Source of the DNA: JACCTU01 sp963769665
Lineage (GTDB): Bacteria > Actinomycetota > Thermoleophilia > Gaiellales > Gaiellaceae
Direction of reading: 5' to 3'
DNA: 64,000 bases
Assembly (NCBI GenBank): GCA_963769665.1
Contig: CAVYMQ010000003.1
Location: forward strand, 744,001 to 808,000
This document shows, in pieces, positions 45,991 to 54,007 of the stretch. The position numbers and the translations under genes were made by a program. Position 1 is the first letter of the stretch. Each line of letters opens with the position of its first letter. The notes under the pieces are model-generated. The model saw nothing but the letters and a program-made list of their open reading frames with translations. It did no database searches and was not told where the DNA came from.

Positions 45991-47193
45991 GTGGTTCTCC
46001 AGCCCGTTGATCGCGCGGCTCACTATCGCGAGCGCCGTCGAAAGCAGCGTCGGCGTCGGCGCGCGCGGCGGATGGCTGCGATCGGCGTGCTCGTGCTGAT
46101 GGCCGGCGGGGTGGCCTACGCCGCGCAGGTCGCTCGCGACCGCGGCGCCGAGACGGCGAAGACGCCGGAGCGCGTCAAGCAGGTCGTTCCCGAGGCTTCG
46201 ACGCCCGTCATCAAGCCGCTGTCGCCGCCGAAGACGATTCGCGGCGTGCACGTCACGATGGCGCTGGCCTCGATCCCCGGCAAGCTCGACGAGTACCTCT
46301 CGCTGTCGGGGCTGAACACGATCCAGCTCGACGTCAAGGATGAAAACGGTGAGGTCGGCTTCGTCCCCTCGGCGGTGCCGCTGGCCCGGAGCATCGGCGC
46401 CGCGAAGCCGTACTACAAGCCGCGCGCGGTCGTGAAGCAGATCCACGCGAAGGGGATGTATCTGATCGGCCGCGTCGTCGTGATGGAGGACCCGGTGCTC
46501 TCGGCGAAGCGGCCCGACCTCGCGATCCAGAACGCGAACGGCGGCCGCTGGACCAATCACGCGGGCCTGGGCTGGTCGAACCCGTACGACCAGCGCGTCT
46601 GGGACTACAACGTCGACATCGCCGAGGCCGCGGCGCGCGTCGGCTTCGACGAGATCCAGTTCGACTACGTGCGCTTCCCGAGCGACGGGGACATGAGCGC
46701 GATCGTCTACCCGGGCAAGACCTCGACGCCGCCGGGCTGGGTGATCGCGCAGTTCGTGCAGTACGCGTCGAAGCGCCTGAAGCCGCTCGGCGTCAAGGTC
46801 TCCGCCGACGTGTTCGGGCTCGCGGCGACCCGCGACCTCGGGATCGGCCAGATCCCGAAGCGGATCGGCCGCTACCTCGACGCGATCTATCCGATGGTCT
46901 ATCCCTCGCACTTCGGGCCGGGCGAGTTCAACCTCGACGACCCGAACGGGAACCCGGGCGGCACCGTCGCCTACGCGCTCCGGGACTTCAACAAGCAGCT
47001 CGCCGGGACGAAGGTGCGGATCGTGCCCTGGCTCCAGGACTTCTCCTGGGCAGGCCGGACGTACGGCCTGGCCGAGCTCCAGGACCAGATCGACTCCGCG
47101 CGCCGGGCCAAGGCCGGGGGCTATCTGCTCTGGAACGCCGCCGGGATCTACACCCCGGGCGCGCTCGAAAAGGCCCGCTGGGCCGTCAACTAG
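45991..47193 (+). CDS. Putative glycoside hydrolase-like DUF4015 protein
   Basis: The 400-residue protein starts at GTG 45991, 8 nt after TACTGC. It has a very basic N-terminal (RERRRKQRRRRRARR), one membrane or signal segment (AAIGVLVLMAGGVAYAA), then a TIM-barrel domain: RGVHVTMALASIPGKLDEYLSLSG, NTIQLDVKDENGEVGFV, VGFDEIQFDYVRFPSDG and DAIYPMVYPSHFGPGEF. The QLDVKD, FDYVRFP and YPMVYPSHF segments are DUF4015/GHL hallmarks. It is probably anchored outside the cell and acts on a polysaccharide; the substrate is unknown. Confidence 0.88.
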   Translation: MVLQPVDRAAHYRERRRKQRRRRRARRMAAIGVLVLMAGGVAYAAQVARDRGAETAKTPERVKQVVPEASTPVIKPLSPPKTIRGVHVTMALASIPGKLDEYLSLSGLNTIQLDVKDENGEVGFVPSAVPLARSIGAAKPYYKPRAVVKQIHAKGMYLIGRVVVMEDPVLSAKRPDLAIQNANGGRWTNHAGLGWSNPYDQRVWDYNVDIAEAAARVGFDEIQFDYVRFPSDGDMSAIVYPGKTSTPPGWVIAQFVQYASKRLKPLGVKVSADVFGLAATRDLGIGQIPKRIGRYLDAIYPMVYPSHFGPGEFNLDDPNGNPGGTVAYALRDFNKQLAGTKVRIVPWLQDFSWAGRTYGLAELQDQIDSARRAKAGGYLLWNAAGIYTPGALEKARWAVN

Positions 47194-47211
47194 CCGCTAT
47201 TCACGTATTCA

Positions 47212-47236
47212 GCCCCTAGGGGCGCTCCGGTAGATT
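47212..47236 (+). promoter_or_regulatory. Promoter of the aminotransferase gene with upstream palindrome
   Basis: TAGATT (47231-47236) is 6 nt from GTG 47243 (leaderless pattern). A perfect 12-nt palindrome GCCCCTAGGGGC (47212-47223) lies at the -35 position, a possible operator. Confidence 0.5.
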
Positions 47237-47242
47237 CCGCCC

Positions 47243-48568
47243 GTGGCCACGACACGGAGGATCGAGCTCCGCACGGCGATTCCCGGGCCCCGCTCGAAGG
47301 CGATCCTGGACCGCAAGGACAAGGTGATCGCCGGCCCGCTCTCGATCACCATCCCGGTCGTGATCCAGGAGGGTCGCGGCTCCACGCTTACCGACGTCGA
47401 CGGCAACACGTTCATCGACTTCACGGGCGGCGTCGGGTGCCTCAACGTCGGACACTCGCACCCGAAGCTCGTCGAGGCTGCGCAGGAGCAGCTCACGCGG
47501 TTCGCGCACACGGACTTCACGATCGTGCCGTACGAGGTCTACGTGACGCTCGCCGAACGGCTGATCGCGCTCTCGCCGTTCACCGGTCCGGCGAAAGCGG
47601 CGTTCTTCAACGCGGGCACGGAGGCCGTCGAGAACGCGGTCAAGTTCGCACGCTCGTACACCAAGCGTCCCGCTGTGATCGTCTTCGAGGGCGCCTTCCA
47701 CGGTCGCACGCTCCTCTCGATGACGATGACGTCGAAGACGCACCCGTACAAGGCAGGGCTCGGCCCGTTCGCCCCCGAGGTGTACCGGGTCCCGTTCGCG
47801 CAGGACTACCGCGGCCCGGACACGCGCACCGCACTCGCGGCGCTCGAGCGCGCACTGATCACGCAGGTCGCCGCCGAGCAGGTCGCCGCGATCGTGATCG
47901 AGCCGGTGCAGGGCGAGGGCGGGTTCGTCGTCGCGCCGCGCGACTTCATGTCGGGCATCCGCCGGCTCTGCGACGAGCACGGGATCGTCATGGTCGTCGA
48001 CGAGGTTCAGACGGGCTTCGGCCGTACCGGCAGGATGTTCGCGATCGAGCACTACGGGATCGAGCCCGACCTGATGACCATCGCGAAGTCGATCGCCGGC
48101 GGCCTCCCGCTCTCGGGCGTGATCGGCAAGGCGGAGATCATGGACGCGCCGCCGGACTCGGCGATCGGCGGGACGTACGTGGGTAACCCCGTCGCCCAGG
48201 CGGCGGCGCTCGCCGTCCTCGACGTGTTCGAGGAGGAGAACCTCGTCGAGCGCGCGCAGCAGATCGGCGAGCGAATCCGCGAGCGAATGGTCTCGTGGCA
48301 GGAGCGAATCGAGCAGATCGGCGACGTGCGGGGACTCGGCGCCATGCTCGCGATCGAGTTCGTCCGCGACCGCGACTCGAAGGAGCCGAACCCGGAGCTT
48401 GCGGCCGCCGTGGTCGAGGCCGCCGCCGAGCGCGGGCTGCTCCTGCTCAAGTCGGGGATCTACTCGAACTGCATCCGTGTGCTCTGCCCGCTCGTCCTCA
48501 CCGACGCCGAGCTCGACGAGGCGCTCGAGGTGTGGGAGGACGCGTTGGGCCACGCCGTCGGCGCGTAG
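47243..48568 (+). CDS. gabT: Class III aminotransferase, 4-aminobutyrate-type
   Basis: The 441-residue PLP enzyme has GCLNVGHSHPKLVEAAQEQL, FNAGTEAVENAVKFARSYT, FEGAFHGRTLLSMTMTSKT, VVDEVQTGFGRTGRMFAIEH and the PLP lysine in LMTIAKSIAGGLPLSG (about residue 281). The pattern fits the 4-aminobutyrate/2-oxoglutarate subgroup best, but ornithine or other omega-amino acids are possible. GTG start, leaderless. A kinase gene follows at 13 bp. Confidence 0.9.
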   Translation: MATTRRIELRTAIPGPRSKAILDRKDKVIAGPLSITIPVVIQEGRGSTLTDVDGNTFIDFTGGVGCLNVGHSHPKLVEAAQEQLTRFAHTDFTIVPYEVYVTLAERLIALSPFTGPAKAAFFNAGTEAVENAVKFARSYTKRPAVIVFEGAFHGRTLLSMTMTSKTHPYKAGLGPFAPEVYRVPFAQDYRGPDTRTALAALERALITQVAAEQVAAIVIEPVQGEGGFVVAPRDFMSGIRRLCDEHGIVMVVDEVQTGFGRTGRMFAIEHYGIEPDLMTIAKSIAGGLPLSGVIGKAEIMDAPPDSAIGGTYVGNPVAQAAALAVLDVFEEENLVERAQQIGERIRERMVSWQERIEQIGDVRGLGAMLAIEFVRDRDSKEPNPELAAAVVEAAAERGLLLLKSGIYSNCIRVLCPLVLTDAELDEALEVWEDALGHAVGA

Positions 48569-48581
48569 TCTGCGAGCCGCC

Positions 48582-49955
48582 ATGACGGGCGAGGTGATCG
48601 CGGTCCGCTACGAGCTCGAGGAGCGCGTTGGGAGCGGTGGGATGTCCACGGTCTACCGGGCCCACGACACCATGCTCGAACGCAAGGTCGCGCTGAAGAT
48701 CCTCCACCAGCGGTTCGGCGACGACGAGGAGTACGTGGAGCGCTTTCGGCGTGAGGCACGTGCGGTCGCCCAGCTCGCCCACCCGAACATCGTGACCGTG
48801 ATCGACCGCGGCGAGGACGCGGGCCGCCAGTACATCGTCTTCGAGTACGTCGAGGGGGACGATCTCAAGCAGCTGATCGACAAGGCCGGGCCGCTGCCGA
48901 TCGACCAGGTGGTCAAGCTCGGCCGCGAGATCGCGGCGGCGCTCGCCTTCGCGCACGAGCGCGGGATCGTGCATCGCGACGTCAAGCCGCAGAACGTGCT
49001 GCTGAGCGAAGGTCGCGCGAAGGTGACCGACTTCGGGATCGCGCGCTCGCTCGACGTCGAGCACGGCGTCACGCAGACCGGCACCGTGCTCGGCACGTCG
49101 AACTACATCGCGCCCGAGCAGGCCTCGGGCCAGCCGATCGACGACCGCTCGGACGTCTACTCGTTCGGCGTCGTCCTCTTCGAGCTGCTGACCGGCACCG
49201 TGCCCTTCGAGGGCGAGAGCTTCGTCGCCGTCGCGCTCCAGCACATCAACGAGCCCGCACCTTCGGTGCTCGAGCGGCGCCCCGACACGCCGCCGAGGCT
49301 CGCGCGCCTCGTCGACGCGATGCTGGTGAAGGACCACGACGCGCGCCCCTCGATGGACGAGGTCCACGGCGAGCTCGACGCGGTCGACAGACCGGAGGCC
49401 GGCGACCGCACGGTCGTCGTCCCGCCGTCCCGCCGCCCTCCGCGCCGTGAACGGCGGCGCAGCCGGTGGCCGCTCGTCCTCGCCGTGCTCGGCGTGCTCC
49501 TGCTCGCGGGAGCGGCCGCGGGCTTGCTACTGCCCGACGACGACAACGGAACTGCTGCCCCACCGAGCCCGATCGCCGTCGACGCCGTCGGCACCGAGGA
49601 TCCCGCAGGTGACGGCGAGCACGACGGTGAGGTCGACAACGCGGTCGACGAGAACGGCGAGACCTACTGGACGACCTCGCGCTACAGCTACGCGAACGGG
49701 AGCTTCGGCAAGGAGGGCGTGGGGCTCCGCCTCGCCACGAACCGGCCGCCGAGCGTCCTGGTCGTCGAGAGCGAGACGCCGGGATTCACGGCCGAGGTTC
49801 GGAGCGGCGATCAGGTGGTCGCGCCGCCCCGCCAGGCCGGGACGCGCACGACGTTCGCGCTGCCGGAGGACGTCAACTCGACCGAGTTGGTGCTCTGGAT
49901 CACGAATCGCGGCGACAACGACGCGATTCGCATCAACGAGGTCCGAGCCCGCTAA
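48582..49955 (+). CDS. Membrane Ser/Thr protein kinase with extracellular discoidin-like domain
   Basis: The 457-residue protein from ATG 48582 has a PknB-type kinase domain (G-loop VGSGGMSTVYRA, K in VALKIL, HRDVKPQNVL, DFGIARS, GTSNYIAPEQ), a basic linker, one membrane helix (about 295-315, WPLVLAVLGVLLLAGAAAGLLL) and an extracellular part of about 140 residues with DNAVDENGETYWTTSRY, the pattern of discoidin/F5-8 type C carbohydrate-binding folds. It may sense glycan or another outer ligand. It lies 13 bp after gabT and 18 bp before the cyclase-ATPase gene, all on the plus strand. Confidence 0.88.
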   Translation: MTGEVIAVRYELEERVGSGGMSTVYRAHDTMLERKVALKILHQRFGDDEEYVERFRREARAVAQLAHPNIVTVIDRGEDAGRQYIVFEYVEGDDLKQLIDKAGPLPIDQVVKLGREIAAALAFAHERGIVHRDVKPQNVLLSEGRAKVTDFGIARSLDVEHGVTQTGTVLGTSNYIAPEQASGQPIDDRSDVYSFGVVLFELLTGTVPFEGESFVAVALQHINEPAPSVLERRPDTPPRLARLVDAMLVKDHDARPSMDEVHGELDAVDRPEAGDRTVVVPPSRRPPRRERRRSRWPLVLAVLGVLLLAGAAAGLLLPDDDNGTAAPPSPIAVDAVGTEDPAGDGEHDGEVDNAVDENGETYWTTSRYSYANGSFGKEGVGLRLATNRPPSVLVVESETPGFTAEVRSGDQVVAPPRQAGTRTTFALPEDVNSTELVLWITNRGDNDAIRINEVRAR

Positions 49956-49973
49956 CTGCGCCACAATCCGCTC

Positions 49974-52900
49974 GTGGAGCGGAAGGTCGCGACCGTGCTC
50001 TTCGCCGATCTCGTCGGGTCGACCACCATCGGCGAGGCCGACCCCGAATCGGTGCGGGTGCTGCTCGACCGGTTCTTCGCCGCGATGGCCGAAGAGGTCG
50101 AGCGTGTCGGCGGCACCGTCGAGAAGTTCGCGGGCGACGCCGTGATGGCGGCGTTCGGCGCACCTGCGGCGCTGGAGGATCACGCAGAGCGTGCGCTCCA
50201 TGCGGCGCTCGCGATGCGCGAGCGTCTCCCCGAGCTCGACCCGTCGCTGGCGTTGCGGATCGGCGTGAACACCGGCGAGGTGGTCGTCGACGCCGACGCG
50301 GACAGCACGTTCGTCACGGGCGACGCCGTGAACGTGTGTGCGCGCCTCGAGCAGGGAGCGGACCCCGGTCAGATCGTCGTCGGCGAGCGGACCGCGCAGG
50401 CGGCCAGAGGCGCGTTCGAGTTCGGTGACCTGCAGCACGTCGAGGCGAAGGGCAAGAGCGAGCCGGTCGCGTGCCGGCTGCTCGTGCGGTCGGTGGCGGC
50501 GGTCCGGCCACGCGGCGCCCACGAGCGGCCGTTCGTCGGCCGCCGCGACGAGCTCGACGCCCTCCGCGGCGCGTACGAACGCGCGATCGAGAACGGCGAG
50601 CCGCAGCTGGCGATCGTGTTCGGCGAAGCCGGCGTCGGCAAGAGCCGCCTCCTGCGCGAGCTGGGGGCGTGGCTCGAGCTTCGCCCAAAGACCCCCTCGC
50701 TCCGCGTCGGCAGGTGCCTCTCGTACGGGTCGGCGAGGACCTACTGGCCGGTCCGGGAGATCCTGCAGGAGCAACTCGGCGCGCTCGACGACCGCCCGAT
50801 CCTCGGCCTCGCCTTCGGCCGCGACGTCGCCGGCGACCTGCATCCGCTGGCGGCACGCGATCGTTTCCGGGATGCCTGGGTCGAGCTCCTGAACGAGGCC
50901 TGCGCGCAGGGGCCGGTCGTCCTGCTCGTGGAAGACGTCCACTGGGCCGAGGCGCCGCTCCTCGAGCTGCTCGAGCGGACGGTTCGCGACGTCGGCGGCC
51001 CGCTGCTGGTCGTCGCGACCGCCAGGCCCGAGCTCGAGTGGGGAGGCGGTCGCAGGCACGTGACCGCGATCGAGCTCGAGCCGCTCGCCGACGAGGTCGC
51101 CGCACAGCTGGTCGCAGATCTGCCCGAACACGTGCGCGACCTGCTCGTCCGGCGCTCCGAAGGCAACCCGTTCTTCGTCGAGGAGCTGATCGAGTCGCTC
51201 GTCGACAGTGGTGTCCTCGTGCAGCGCGACGATCGGTGGGAGGTCGCGGCGCTCCCGGAGCAGCTCTCGATGCCCGACTCGGTCCGCGGCGTGCTCGCGG
51301 CGCGCATCGATTTGCTTCCGGCGCGCGAGAAGGCGGCGCTGCAGGCCGCGTCGGTGATCGGGCGCGTGTTCTGGGAAGCGCCCGTCCGCGAGCTGATCGG
51401 TGGCGATGCCGACTTCGCGCTGCTCGAGGAGCGCGACTTCATCCGCCGTCGCACCGGCTCGCGCTTCCCAGAGGACCGCGAGCACGCGATCAAGCACGCG
51501 CTGACGCGCGAAGCGGCGTACGCCGGGATTCCCCGTGCGCGACGAGCGCGTATGCACGCGGCGCTCGCGGGGTGGATCGAGCGAAGCGTCGAGAACCTCG
51601 GCGACGTCGCTTCCCTGCTCGCCCACCACTACGCCGACGCGGTCCGCCCAGACGATGTCGAGCTCGCGTGGGCTGGAGACGACGCCGCGTACGAGCGAAC
51701 GCGGGCGAAAGCGCTCGAGTGGCTCCAGCGCGCGGCGGCAGGTGCAATGCAACGCTACGAGTTGGTGGACGCGCTCGACCTGCTCTCACAGGCGCTTCCG
51801 CTCGCTCAGACGCGAGCCGACCGCGTGGACGTGCTCCGAGCGACCGGCAGAGCGCACGCGCTCGGGTTCGCGGGCGAGCCCTTCTGGGAGACCATGCAAG
51901 CCGCCATTGCCGAGTGCGACGACGAGCAGGTGCGGAGCGAGCTCTACGCCGAGCTGGCGTACGAGTCGACGCTCCGCTCGGGCATCTGGCAGCAGATGCC
52001 CAGCCGCACGAGAGTCGACGAGTGGGTCGACCGTGCGTTGGCGGGGGCGCCGCTCGACAGCCGCGCCCGAGCGATGGCGCTGATCGCACGAGCTCGCTGG
52101 AGGCCGGACGAAGGCGCCCCCTTCGCCATCGAGGCATCCGAGATCGCCGAGCGGCTCGACGACCCCGAGCTCCGCTCGGCCGCCTGGGATGTCCGCGGGA
52201 TCGTCGCGTTCGTCGCTGGGGAGTACGAACACGGCCGCGCGTGGGCCGAGCGGCGGTTCGAGTTGCTCGACCGAATCTCCGACCCGGACATTCGGGCCGA
52301 TATCTACGCGGCGCCGATCTCCGGCTGCATCTGGAGCGGGCGCTTCCGCGAAGCGCGTCGCCTCGCTGCCGCACACGACGAGATCGTCGAGTCGCTCACC
52401 CCCCACCATCGACTCCACGGCGTTGCGATCACGGTCGAGGTCGAGGAGCTGCTCGGCCGCTGGGACGTCGTCCGGGACCTGCGCGAGCGGGTCTCGACAG
52501 CGGTGAGCGAGAACCTCGAGACGCCCTGCGTCCGCAATCCCCGGACCCTGCTCGTGGCCGCGGTCGCGAGCGAGCTGGACGGCGACGCGCCGGCGTCCCG
52601 TGCCCTCGAGGAGCGCGCGCTCGAGCTGTGGATGGAGGGGTACGGCTTGACCCTGGACACGCCACGGCTTCGCCTCGCGCTCGCGCGCAAGGACCGCGAC
52701 GAGGCTGAGCGGCTGCTCACGCTCTTCGACACGTCGCACGGCTGGCACCGCGGCTGGTTCGTCTTCGGCAACGTGTCGGCGCGGTTGGACGCGCTGGCCG
52801 ACCTCGATCGACGCGACGACGTCGAGGAGGAGGCACCGGCGCACGCGCGACGGCCGAACTATCTCAGGCCGTTCGCGCTCCGGGCGCTCGGCCGCGTGCG

Positions 52901-52991
52901 CGGCGACTCGGACCTGCTTCGTGACGCGCTCGCCGACTTCGAATCGCTCGGCCTCGACTGGCACGCGGCCGAGACGAAGACGTATCTTTAG
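49974..52991 (+). CDS. Class III adenylate/guanylate cyclase fused to AAA ATPase and TPR-like region
   Basis: The 1005-residue protein starts at GTG 49974, 6 nt after CACAAT. It begins with a cyclase domain (VATVLFADLVGST, KFAGDAVMAAFG, FVTGDAVNVCARLEQGA), then a P-loop ATPase (FGEAGVGKSRLLREL near residue 220; LLVEDVHWAEAPLLELLER as Walker B), and a long helical C-terminus. This matches a large actinobacterial family of putative cyclase/STAND-type regulators. The cyclase metal residues (Asp in FADLVGST and GDAV) are present. Nucleotide product and target are unknown. Confidence 0.92.
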   Translation: MERKVATVLFADLVGSTTIGEADPESVRVLLDRFFAAMAEEVERVGGTVEKFAGDAVMAAFGAPAALEDHAERALHAALAMRERLPELDPSLALRIGVNTGEVVVDADADSTFVTGDAVNVCARLEQGADPGQIVVGERTAQAARGAFEFGDLQHVEAKGKSEPVACRLLVRSVAAVRPRGAHERPFVGRRDELDALRGAYERAIENGEPQLAIVFGEAGVGKSRLLRELGAWLELRPKTPSLRVGRCLSYGSARTYWPVREILQEQLGALDDRPILGLAFGRDVAGDLHPLAARDRFRDAWVELLNEACAQGPVVLLVEDVHWAEAPLLELLERTVRDVGGPLLVVATARPELEWGGGRRHVTAIELEPLADEVAAQLVADLPEHVRDLLVRRSEGNPFFVEELIESLVDSGVLVQRDDRWEVAALPEQLSMPDSVRGVLAARIDLLPAREKAALQAASVIGRVFWEAPVRELIGGDADFALLEERDFIRRRTGSRFPEDREHAIKHALTREAAYAGIPRARRARMHAALAGWIERSVENLGDVASLLAHHYADAVRPDDVELAWAGDDAAYERTRAKALEWLQRAAAGAMQRYELVDALDLLSQALPLAQTRADRVDVLRATGRAHALGFAGEPFWETMQAAIAECDDEQVRSELYAELAYESTLRSGIWQQMPSRTRVDEWVDRALAGAPLDSRARAMALIARARWRPDEGAPFAIEASEIAERLDDPELRSAAWDVRGIVAFVAGEYEHGRAWAERRFELLDRISDPDIRADIYAAPISGCIWSGRFREARRLAAAHDEIVESLTPHHRLHGVAITVEVEELLGRWDVVRDLRERVSTAVSENLETPCVRNPRTLLVAAVASELDGDAPASRALEERALELWMEGYGLTLDTPRLRLALARKDRDEAERLLTLFDTSHGWHRGWFVFGNVSARLDALADLDRRDDVEEEAPAHARRPNYLRPFALRALGRVRGDSDLLRDALADFESLGLDWHAAETKTYL

Positions 52992-54007
52992 TACTCGAGC
53001 TTGGAGCGACGCTCGTGACGCTCGAGCGCGAGCTCGATCAGGCGATCGAGCAGCTCGCCGTACGGCACGCCCGACGCCTCGAACAGCTTCGCGTACACCG
53101 ACGTCGGCGTGAACCCGGGGATCGTGTTCAGCTCGTTGACCAGAACCTCGCCCTCACCCGTCACGAAGCAGTCGACCCGCGCCATGCCCTCACATTCCGT
53201 TGCGACGAACGCGTCGACCGAGACTTCCTGCACGCGCGCGATCACGTCGGCGGGGATGCGCGGCGGGACGATCAGGTCCATGCCGCCTTCGTCGTACTTC
53301 GCCGAGAAGTCGTACCAGTCAGCGCCCTCGAACCCGTGCGCGACGATCTCGCCCGGGAGCGAGGCGATCGGGGTGCGGTTGCCGAGCACGCCGCACTCGA
53401 CTTCGATCCCGTCGACGTTCTCCTCGATCAGCACCTTGTCGTCGTGGCGTCGGGCGACCGCCACCGCGGGCTCGAGCTCCTCCGCGGCACGCACCTTGGA
53501 GATGCCGACCGACGAGCCGAGGCGCGCCGGCTTGACGAACACCGGGTACTCGAAGGGGTGGTCGATCGGGTCGCCTTCCCTGATCGTCACGCTCCGCGTC
53601 ACCGGGATCCCGCGCGCGCGGAGCACCGCCTTCGCGAGATCCTTGTCCATGCAGACCGCGCTCGCGGCGACGCCGGCGCCGACGTAGGGCACGCCGGCGA
53701 GCTCGAGCAGGCCCTGGACGGTGCCGTCCTCCCCGAAGGGGCCGTGCAGGATCGGCAGCACGACGTCGACGTCCGCGAGGGTCGCAGGCACGCCACCGGC
53801 CGTCGGCACCGGCAGCGTCTCGGCGACAGACCCGGCGCTCGCGCCCGTGCCGAGCTCCCAGCGGCCGTCACGGCCGATCTCGACGGTGACGGGGTCGTAG
53901 CGGGTCGGGTCGAGCGCGGCGAGCACCGACCGGCCGGACGCGATCGAGATCTCGTGCTCGCTCGAGCGCCCGCCGAGGAGGACGGCGACGCGGACGCGCC
54001 CGCTCAC
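52988..54007 (-). CDS. ddl: D-alanine--D-alanine ligase
   Basis: The 339-residue ATP-grasp ligase has VLLGGRSSEHEISIASGRSVL at the N-terminus, LHGPFGEDGTVQGLLELAGVPYVG, PVFVKPARLGSSVGISKV, and ARVDCFVTGEGEVLVNELNTIPGFTPTS in the C-terminal domain, with the two metal-binding acidic residues in NELN. It makes D-Ala-D-Ala for peptidoglycan. It ends the pknB block and overlaps the pknB stop by 4 bp. Its end overlaps the cyclase gene stop by 4 bp. Confidence 0.95.
   Translation of the reverse strand: MSGRVRVAVLLGGRSSEHEISIASGRSVLAALDPTRYDPVTVEIGRDGRWELGTGASAGSVAETLPVPTAGGVPATLADVDVVLPILHGPFGEDGTVQGLLELAGVPYVGAGVAASAVCMDKDLAKAVLRARGIPVTRSVTIREGDPIDHPFEYPVFVKPARLGSSVGISKVRAAEELEPAVAVARRHDDKVLIEENVDGIEVECGVLGNRTPIASLPGEIVAHGFEGADWYDFSAKYDEGGMDLIVPPRIPADVIARVQEVSVDAFVATECEGMARVDCFVTGEGEVLVNELNTIPGFTPTSVYAKLFEASGVPYGELLDRLIELALERHERRSKLEY

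Noticed and set aside
49527..51752. Long minus-strand open frame opposite the cyclase gene
   Set aside because: It overlaps two clear plus-strand genes and is an Arg/Asp/Glu-rich shadow.
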